A DNA stretch of 22,220 nt from positions 1-22,220 of the forward strand of contig JAXHTH010000239.1 in NCBI GenBank assembly GCA_034211115.1. The letters are read 5' to 3'. The translations under genes were made by a program, and so were the position numbers. The DNA is from JAXHTH01 sp034211115 (lineage in GTDB: Bacteria > Planctomycetota > Phycisphaerae > Phycisphaerales > SM1A02). Of the stretch, positions 17,097 to 22,220 are shown one piece after another; positions within the stretch are counted from its first letter, which is position 1, and each line of letters starts with the position of its first letter. Under the pieces are notes generated by a model that saw nothing but the letters and a program-made list of their open reading frames with translations, was not told where the DNA came from and ran no database searches.

Positions 17097-17822
17097 TCAC
17101 CCGGGCGGCGTCGGTGTTTCGCCGGTGACGATGGCTCGGATGATCATCGTCATCGCGCCGCCGATCATCCCGCCGATGTTGCCCGCCACGTGAACGACGA
17201 TTGGCAGAAGCACGCTGCCGGTGCGTTCGCGGTACCACGCGGCGACGAGGCCCAGGCTCGTGGTGAACGCGACGATGATGCACACCGTCCACACATCGGC
17301 GCCATGGCGAGCGATCAGCAGGTGCATGGAGCCGAAGAGCAGGCCGCTGGCGAGCACGGCGGAGCTGACGCGGACCCGCCCCAGCCGCAGCGCCTCGCCG
17401 CCCGTCATCCAGGTCTGCACGAGCCCGCGCACGAAGATCTCCTCCCCGATGCTCGAGACGATCCATACGCCGACGATGATCTGCCAGAACGCCTGATCCC
17501 GCACGAACCCCATCCCCTCGGCGGGGGTGAGCACGATGAGCACGCTGCCGATCGCGCCGCACAGCCCCCCGAGGGCGAGGCCGATGAGCCAGTCAAAGGG
17601 CCGGGAGCGCGACAGGCACAAGCCGAAGTCGGCCAGCCGGCGCCGATCGAGGCCCATCATCACGACCGCCAGGGCGACGAGGACGACCTTCAGGCAGAAC
17701 CCGCCGGCGAACGAGCCCTCGAGCCCGGTCAACCGCGTCACGCCGGCCGTGACCGCCATCGCCGCGAGAAACACGATCCAGCCGGCCACGAACGCGAGCG
17801 CGGGATGAAGCCGAATGCGCAT
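17097..17822 (-). CDS. CPBP-family intramembrane metalloprotease (Abi/Rce1-like)
   Basis: Polytopic membrane protein of the CPBP (CAAX protease/bacteriocin-processing) family; the substrate is not predictable. 241 residues with hydrophobic helices at about 8-29, 42-57, 78-99, 112-126, 153-170, 178-196 and 203-230. The three family motifs are present: SSIGEEIFVRG (E127, E128, R132), LLFGSMHLL (F163, H167) and HVAGNIGG (H211, N215), so the glutamate and histidine metal-site residues are intact and activity is expected. The ATG at 17822 has GGAG about 12 bases upstream. It lies 161 bp downstream of the C1 protease gene on the same strand, with a hairpin between, so co-transcription is possible but not shown. 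Confidence 0.9.
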   Translation of the reverse strand: MRIRLHPALAFVAGWIVFLAAMAVTAGVTRLTGLEGSFAGGFCLKVVLVALAVVMMGLDRRRLADFGLCLSRSRPFDWLIGLALGGLCGAIGSVLIVLTPAEGMGFVRDQAFWQIIVGVWIVSSIGEEIFVRGLVQTWMTGGEALRLGRVRVSSAVLASGLLFGSMHLLIARHGADVWTVCIIVAFTTSLGLVAAWYRERTGSVLLPIVVHVAGNIGGMIGGAMTMIIRAIVTGETPTPPG

Positions 17823-17901
17823 GGCGGGTCACGACTCCACGACGGGGCCGCACACCATACCGCAGCGGCGGCACCGCGCCTTCCTCGTCGATGCAACGAC
17901 A

Positions 17902-17928
17902 CGAGCACCGCAACGGGTGCGGTGCTCG
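17902..17928 (-). terminator. Hairpin after the C1 protease gene
   Basis: Perfect 11-bp stem (CGAGCACCGCA/TGCGGTGCTCG) with a 5-base loop, 55 bases past the protease stop. No U-tract follows on the minus strand, so it may act with Rho or only protect the 3' end. A 12-bp GC palindrome (GGGGCCGGCCCC, 17943-17954) lies between it and the stop. Confidence 0.5.
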
Positions 17929-17983
17929 CGAGGAGAACGATCGGGGCCGGCCCCGGAATCGACCGGACAGGGTCAGCGTCTGA

Positions 17984-20527
17984 TCAGGGACACTCGCCCC
18001 AGCCGGCGAGGAGCATGAGCAGGTCGTCGGCGTTGACGATTCCGTCTTGGTTGATGTCCGCCGGCCCGCCTTCGTCGCCCCACGCGCCGAGAAGGAAGAG
18101 CAGGTCGGCCACGTTCACCAGCTCGTCGCCGTTCACGTCGCCGGGGCATTCGCACTCGTCGGGGATGCCGTTCTCGTTCTCATCTTCGCTCGTCCCGTCG
18201 GCGATGTCGCAGACGTCGGGGACGAAGTTGTTGTTGCAGTCGAAGGCGTTGCCGGCGAGGATGTCGCATGCATCGACGGTGCCGTTGCCGTTGCAGTCAT
18301 CGCCGTCGACGTCGCCGAAGATGTAGGCGGTGTCGATGGCGCCGGCGCCGATGAGGGCGTTGCCGTTGCTGAGGGCGATCGCCGAGCCGAAGCGATCGCC
18401 GGCGGTCCCGTCCAGCGCCAGCGCTTTGCTCGCCAGCGTCCAGCCGCCGCCATCGCGGAAATACACGTAGGCGGACCCGGAGTCATCGCCCATGTCGTTG
18501 TCCCGCGGCGCGCCGACGATGACGAGGTCACCGCTGATGGACGCCGAGGATCCGAAGTAGTCGCCGGCGGAGCCGTCGAAAGCGACGAGCTTCTCTTCCT
18601 CGCCCCAGTCTGAGCCGTCGTGGCGATAGACGTAGGCGGCCCCGATGTCCTGGGCGCCGTGGTCTTCCCAGCTCGCGCCCACGAGCACGGTGTCGCCGCT
18701 GATGGAGACGCTGGAACCGAACCAGTCGCCCTCGGCGCCGTCGGAGGCGAGCAGTTTCTCCTCCTCGGTCCAGGACGACTCGTCGAAACGGTAGGCATAC
18801 GCCGCGCCGGCCTTCTCGCCATTCTCCTCGTCCCAGATGGCGCCGACCACGGCCAGGTCCTCGGCGACGGCCACGCTGTACCCGAAGTAGTCGCGTCCGC
18901 CCCCGCCGGACCCGGACACCGTCGCCTCTTCCTGCCACGACGAGCCGTCGTAACGGTAGATCGACGCGAAGCCCGGGTGACCCGCGCCGTCCGAGGGCCC
19001 GCGGGCGCCGACGACGACCAGATCGTCGTGGACGGCCACGGAGTAGCCAAAGTGATCGAACGCCGCACCCTCGGTGGGCAGGAGCTTGGCTTGCTCGATC
19101 CAGGCGTCGCCGTCGAACCGGTAGACGTAGGCGGCGCCGGAGCACTCGCCATGGTCATCGTCGCCGGAGGCGCCGATGACGGCGAGATCGCCGTGCACGG
19201 CCACGGCGCGGCCGAAGCGATCATCCGCCGCCCCGTCGGAGGGCACGAGCTTGATTTCCTCGTCCCACGCGCCGTCATCGTATCGGTAGATGTAGGCGGA
19301 GCCGGAGCTGTCGCCGTTGTCACCGTCCCAGTACGCCCCGATCAGCGCGACCGTGCCGTCGACGGCGACGGCGCCGCCGAAGTGTTCGCCGCCGGCCCCA
19401 TCCGGGGCCTGGAGGGCGGTGACGCACGCTTCGCACTCGTCGGGGACGCCGTTGCCGTTGATGTCAGGGCTCGTGCCGTAGAGGAGATCGCACTCGTCCG
19501 GCCGGCCGTTCTCGTTGCAGTCCATGCTCGTGCCATTGGCGATGTCCTCGTCATCCGGCACGCCGTTGCCGTTGCAGTCGGGGTCGCCGTAATCGACGTA
19601 GGCGGCGGCGTAGCCGACCCGGGAGCAGCCGTACTCGATGCGCATGTAGCCGTCCTCGCCCCACCCGGTCCCCCAGGAGTTGCGCAGGTACCAGACGCCG
19701 CCGGCCCCCTGCGTGTCGTCCCATCCCACCAGCGTGACGGCGTGGTTGATCTGCCCGTCGGAGTGCGAGTTGAACACGCCCCCGTTGTAGGCTTGGAAGG
19801 CGCTGTTGACGGACACGGCCACGCCGACCGGCCCGTGTTCGAGGATCGCCTGCTTGATGAGGTGAGGCGGGGCGACGCCGTTGTCATCGCCGATGAACGC
19901 CCAGTCGTTCAGGTAGTAGTCGTGCGGGTAGGGGCATTCGCACGGCGCGTCCCAGGCGACGTAGGGGAAGTACTCCTCGAGCACCGCCCCGTTGTCGCCG
20001 CACGGATCGGTCGGCCCGTCGTCGAGGTAATACTCGAAGGCCGTGGAATGCCAGCCGCCGTTGCAACTGCCGGCATCCGTGCAGCTCACGAGCCACTGCT
20101 CGGAGAGGTCCACCGAATGGCCGTCGCGGATGAGGATGTTGCACTCGACGGGTCCGACGGCGGCGAAGGCCCAGCAGCTTCCGCATCCGCCCTGGTTGCG
20201 CACGGGCGTGCAGCCGTCGAAATCGCACCAGTTGAACGCGTCGGGCAGGCCGCGCCCGCCTCCCATCGGATCGAAGGGCGCATCGACCCACCAGCGATCC
20301 GGCACGACGAGGCCGCACAGCTCCTCGAGCGGTCGGCGGGTGGCGTCGTTCTCGCCGACCCGGAAGGTCCATCCTTCCGCTTCGCCCCGCTTCCTCAGCG
20401 TCTCGATCTCGCGTGGCGAGAGCTGCCCCTGCGCGGCCGTCGCCGCCAGCAGGAGACCCGTTCCGAAGAGCACCAACAATGATCGCAGTCGCGGAGTCTC
20501 CACGCTGCATGCGGTCCTGGAATGCAT
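17984..20527 (-). CDS. Secreted papain-like (C1) cysteine protease with seven-repeat propeller and dockerin-like tail
   Basis: Exported peptidase, 847 residues from an ATG with GAGGAA 8 bases upstream. The signal peptide has its hydrophobic core at 15-32 and cleavage near 32-36. There is a short pro-region (about 36-90) without an obvious I29 inhibitor. The C1 domain (about 95-312) shows the oxyanion Gln112, catalytic C118 (NQGGCGSCWAFAAVG), H262 (INHAVTLVGWD) and N283 (YLRNSWGTGWGEDGYMRI). Next is a Cys/Asn/Asp linker (316-367, DCNGNGVPDD and DINGNGVPDECE, thrombospondin-3-like). Seven FG-GAP-like repeats follow, with their FG pairs at 383, 438, 493, 548, 603, 658 and 713, exactly 55 residues apart. 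Each ends in AYxYRxDGxxW-type strands. A second Asn/Cys linker (743-793) comes next, then a dockerin-like pair: DVNGDELVNVADLLFLLGAWG and DINQDGIVNADDLLMLLAGWG, ending ECP. It is flanked by a terminator on each side, so it is probably monocistronic. Confidence 0.92.
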   Translation of the reverse strand: MHSRTACSVETPRLRSLLVLFGTGLLLAATAAQGQLSPREIETLRKRGEAEGWTFRVGENDATRRPLEELCGLVVPDRWWVDAPFDPMGGGRGLPDAFNWCDFDGCTPVRNQGGCGSCWAFAAVGPVECNILIRDGHSVDLSEQWLVSCTDAGSCNGGWHSTAFEYYLDDGPTDPCGDNGAVLEEYFPYVAWDAPCECPYPHDYYLNDWAFIGDDNGVAPPHLIKQAILEHGPVGVAVSVNSAFQAYNGGVFNSHSDGQINHAVTLVGWDDTQGAGGVWYLRNSWGTGWGEDGYMRIEYGCSRVGYAAAYVDYGDPDCNGNGVPDDEDIANGTSMDCNENGRPDECDLLYGTSPDINGNGVPDECEACVTALQAPDGAGGEHFGGAVAVDGTVALIGAYWDGDNGDSSGSAYIYRYDDGAWDEEIKLVPSDGAADDRFGRAVAVHGDLAVIGASGDDDHGECSGAAYVYRFDGDAWIEQAKLLPTEGAAFDHFGYSVAVHDDLVVVGARGPSDGAGHPGFASIYRYDGSSWQEEATVSGSGGGGRDYFGYSVAVAEDLAVVGAIWDEENGEKAGAAYAYRFDESSWTEEEKLLASDGAEGDWFGSSVSISGDTVLVGASWEDHGAQDIGAAYVYRHDGSDWGEEEKLVAFDGSAGDYFGSSASISGDLVIVGAPRDNDMGDDSGSAYVYFRDGGGWTLASKALALDGTAGDRFGSAIALSNGNALIGAGAIDTAYIFGDVDGDDCNGNGTVDACDILAGNAFDCNNNFVPDVCDIADGTSEDENENGIPDECECPGDVNGDELVNVADLLFLLGAWGDEGGPADINQDGIVNADDLLMLLAGWGECP
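17987..18148 (-). other. Dockerin-like C-terminal module, copy 2
   Basis: Residues 794-847 of the C1 protease: two DxNxD(G/E)xxNxxD loops followed by LLFLLGAWG and LLMLLAGWG, ending ECP. The same architecture occurs in the next gene upstream. Confidence 0.75.
18295..19425 (-). repeat. Seven tandem 55-residue (165-bp) propeller repeats within the C1 protease gene
   Basis: The unit contains DxFGxxVAVxxDLxVVGAxxDD..., then AAYVYRFDGxxWxEExKLLxxDGA. The conserved FG recurs every 165 bases with no indels across all seven units, while other positions diverge. This matches the FG-GAP/integrin-alpha-type blade. It is a protein-level repeat, not an identical DNA repeat. Confidence 0.85.
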
Positions 20528-20779
20528 CGACTCTGTTCCTCGCTCGCTGGGGTGGTCTGATAACACGTCAGCGGCCGCGGGCGTCCGGCCTCCTCGCCGG
20601 TCGCGCCTCCGGCGCGCTGCGGCGTTAATCCAGTGTAGGACCGTCCCCTCTGCAATAAAGGAAAAACTGATGCATACATCCGCCCGGCGCATTCCTGGAC
20701 CGGGGATCACCAATCGTCTCCTCCCCGTCCGGGCGGCCCGGATCGACCTCCGCAAATCCCTTCGGGGACGGGAGTTTTG

Positions 20780-20801
20780 GTATATTGATGAATCGATATA
20801 C
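20780..20801. promoter_or_regulatory. AT-rich 22-bp palindrome, possible operator
   Basis: The outer arms GTATAT/ATATAC are perfect and the inner GAT/ATC also pairs, with one mismatched pair between them and another at the centre. It stands out in a very GC-rich chromosome and lies about 250 bp upstream of the protease ATG. It could be a dimeric repressor/activator site; there is no direct evidence. Confidence 0.35.
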
Positions 20802-20876
20802 TTCTGAATATCGTGATCGTCCCCCGCTCCCGACCTCGGATCCCCCTGTCCGCCGATGGCGCGCAGGCGCGTCGGT

Positions 20877-20917
20877 AGAAAAATGAAAGGAGCGCCGCCC
20901 TTCGCGGGCGGCGCTCC
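20877..20917 (-). terminator. Intrinsic terminator of the right-edge secreted protein gene
   Basis: 12-bp perfect stem (GGAGCGCCGCCC/GGGCGGCGCTCC, 20889-20917) with a 5-base loop, followed on the minus strand by TTTCATTTTTCT. It lies about 48 bases past the stop codon at 20965. This is the clearest Rho-independent terminator in the window. Confidence 0.85.
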
Positions 20918-20964
20918 CTCGCTTACCAGCATCGACAAAGGAGTATCCCGGACCGATCGACACC

Positions 20965-22220
20965 TTACGGGCAGTCGCCCCAGGCGCCGAGCAGCTCGAG
21001 CAGGTCGGCGGTGTTGGTGGTGCCGTCGTCATTGACGTCCCCATCCGGCGTGCCCCAGGCGCCGAGGAGGAACAGCAGGTCGGCGGTGTTGACCACGCCG
21101 TTGCCGTCGAAGTCCCACGGGCACGTGTTCTGAACGCCCGTCTCGTAGTACGTGCGGAACGTGTAATCGAAGTCCGGGAACGGGTCGTAGCCCGGGTTGG
21201 CGAACACCTGGCCGTCCGGGTAGGGATTGCTGGTGTCGCCGTAAATGCCCATTCCCGTGTTTGCATCCTCGAAGACCAGGTAGTAGGTCTGGCCGGCCGT
21301 GATGCTGACCGTGGGCCAGAAGACATCGATCCAGTTGCCGGGCGTGCCGATGTCCGAGGCCGAGGCGAGCATGACGCCGCCCTGGTTGGGAAGCGCATCC
21401 CAGAGCGAGATCGTCACCTCACCGGGGTCGCCGACGGTGTAGAGCTGGATGCCCGCACCGCAGATGGTGTCATTCTCCTGCTTGAACGACTGGGCGAGAT
21501 CGGTCTGCGAGAATGCGGCCATGTAGGTGACGGCGTTGGGCTGGTTCTGATCGATGATGCAGTCGCCGCCGGGCTCGGTGAGAAGCTCGAAGGCGTTGTC
21601 CACCTCGCCGGGCAGGCAGTCGCCCGTGACCCGGTCCACGGAATAGGCCGTGCAGTTGAACACCTGCGGCGTGGAAGCCCAGCAGAAGATGCACGGGTTG
21701 TCGGGATTGACCAGGATGCCCGCGATCCGCAGCGCGTACGGCCGGCCCTCGACCTGGTAGCAGGGCTCGGGAAGGCGGGCGGTGAGCTTGAAGTACTCTT
21801 CACCGAAGGGACCGAAGCACTCCGGTTCCGCCTCGATGTCGCTGAGCGGAATCACGTTGGAGCAGAGCAGTTCGCCCGGCTGCCACTCGCAGGGGCCGCC
21901 CTCCACCCACTCGTAGAGGTTGATCTCCACCGCCTCGACGTTGCTCGTCAGCGAGCACGACTCGAAGGTGCTGATGTCGTAGCCGGAGGCCCAGAAGACG
22001 ATCTCGGTGATCTCTCCGGTCTGGTTGCAGACGAAGTCGTCGTAGCGCACATACGGATTGAGGTTGCTGTTGAGATTGCTGAACCAGCAGCCCTCCTCAC
22101 AGTCGATGGGCTGGGAGTACTTGACCGTCACGTCGGCGCACTCGGACGCGTACACCAGCAGGTTGCGGTGGAACGGCCCGCAGTTGGGCGACCAGAAGTC
22201 GTTCTCGCCGAAGAACGGAA
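20965..22220 (-). CDS. Large secreted protein with dockerin-like C-terminus (N-terminus beyond window)
   Basis: The frame is open to the right edge. A GTG at 22155 is in frame, but the 21 codons before it (…WSPNCGPFHRN…) continue the same composition and no signal peptide is seen, so the gene is 5'-partial (418 residues visible). The visible part is acidic, rich in aromatics and cysteines, with beta-rich segments (EITEIVFWASGYDIS; VEAVEINLYEW; YALRIAGILV; ITAGQTYYLVFEDANTGMG). This resembles the jelly-roll/lectin-like modules of planctomycetal extracellular proteins, though I cannot name a family. Around residues 330-345 (of 418), NPYPDGQVFANPGYDPFP suggests a carbohydrate- or metal-binding loop, without proof. 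The last 50 residues are a dockerin-like pair, DFDGNGVVNTADLLFLLGAWG and DVNDDGTTNTADLLELLGAWG, ending DCP, the same tail as in the C1 protease downstream. A strong terminator follows. The function is unknown; it is probably exported and surface-associated or released. Confidence 0.8.
   Translation of the reverse strand, partial: PFFGENDFWSPNCGPFHRNLLVYASECADVTVKYSQPIDCEEGCWFSNLNSNLNPYVRYDDFVCNQTGEITEIVFWASGYDISTFESCSLTSNVEAVEINLYEWVEGGPCEWQPGELLCSNVIPLSDIEAEPECFGPFGEEYFKLTARLPEPCYQVEGRPYALRIAGILVNPDNPCIFCWASTPQVFNCTAYSVDRVTGDCLPGEVDNAFELLTEPGGDCIIDQNQPNAVTYMAAFSQTDLAQSFKQENDTICGAGIQLYTVGDPGEVTISLWDALPNQGGVMLASASDIGTPGNWIDVFWPTVSITAGQTYYLVFEDANTGMGIYGDTSNPYPDGQVFANPGYDPFPDFDYTFRTYYETGVQNTCPWDFDGNGVVNTADLLFLLGAWGTPDGDVNDDGTTNTADLLELLGAWGDCP
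20968..21123 (-). other. Dockerin-like C-terminal module, copy 1
   Basis: Two Ca-loop motifs of the form DxNxDGxxNxxD, each followed by LLxLLGAWG and ending CP. It matches the C-terminal module of the neighbouring protease almost residue by residue (about 17984-18148). Confidence 0.75.

Larger units (their letters stand above)
20528..20964 (-). other. Upstream region of the C1 protease and 3' end of the next gene
   Basis: 437 bases with no convincing gene. Reading leftward it holds the intrinsic terminator of the neighbouring gene (20877-20917), an AT-rich palindrome (20780-20801), a GC palindrome CCGGGCCGCCCGG near 20730-20745, and a -10-like TACACT (minus strand, 20632-20637) with no good -35. 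A GC hairpin (CGCGCC/GGCGCG, 20602-20616) follows in the leader. The protease leader would be about 100 bases if that -10 is used. Confidence 0.5.

Noticed and set aside
17097..17822. CPBP protease as an abortive-infection defence gene
   Set aside because: The family is broad and mostly unrelated to phage defence; no toxin, restriction or other defence gene lies nearby.
17943..17954. GGGGCCGGCCCC palindrome
   Set aside because: A 12-bp GC palindrome is unremarkable in a chromosome of this composition, and it lies just past a stop codon.
18295..19425. Possible CRISPR-like or DNA satellite array (165-bp period)
   Set aside because: The period is a multiple of three, lies in one reading frame and is conserved at the protein level; there are no identical repeats with unique spacers.
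18620..20482. 620-codon open frame on the plus strand
   Set aside because: It is antisense to the C1 protease. Its apparent repeats (VAVDG, GADDGEIAVHGHG) mirror the propeller repeats of the real gene.

Overview
The window is 22.2 kb of GC-rich bacterial chromosome that is almost entirely coding. The likeliest source is a planctomycete of the Phycisphaerae type. This is an inference, based on the high GC content, mixed GTG/ATG starts, large secreted proteins ending in a paired Ca-loop tail with the signature 'LLxLLGAWG', and a RND/adaptor pair with long extra segments. No transposase, integrase, phage gene, CRISPR array or plasmid function was seen.

Left third (1-8607, all on the minus strand, so read right to left). 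A membrane-fusion adaptor (8607-7270) overlaps by 4 bp with an RND-family efflux permease (7273-3920). A 169-bp gap with a hairpin and a good -10 box follows. Next come PTS Enzyme I (ptsI, 3750-1972) and an RNase E/G-family ribonuclease (1700 to beyond base 1, so its C-terminus lies outside the window).

Middle (8787-16680). A ROK-family sugar kinase-like protein, lacking the usual Zn-binding Cys motif, reads rightward and is divergent from the efflux operon. It converges on a small leftward lipoprotein gene (9783-10304). A rightward pair follows: a membrane HD phosphodiesterase of the PgpH (c-di-AMP) family, then an 838-residue secreted helical protein with an internal duplication and no recognised function. 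This pair converges on mutY (minus).

Right third (16888-22220). There is one tRNA-Gly(GCC) with its own promoter and a following hairpin, then a CPBP-family intramembrane protease (minus). Next is an 847-residue secreted papain-type (C1) protease (minus). It carries seven repeats spaced exactly 55 residues apart (a predicted seven-bladed propeller), two Asn/Asp/Cys-rich linkers and a C-terminal dockerin-like pair. Behind a strong intrinsic terminator lies a second secreted protein with the same tail; its N-terminus runs off the right edge.

Most genes are recognisable housekeeping or envelope functions. I see no self-evident new defence or signalling system. The parts least explained by known families are the propeller-bearing protease with its shared C-terminal tail, the duplicated helical secreted protein next to pgpH, the Zn-less ROK protein and an AT-rich palindrome upstream of the protease.
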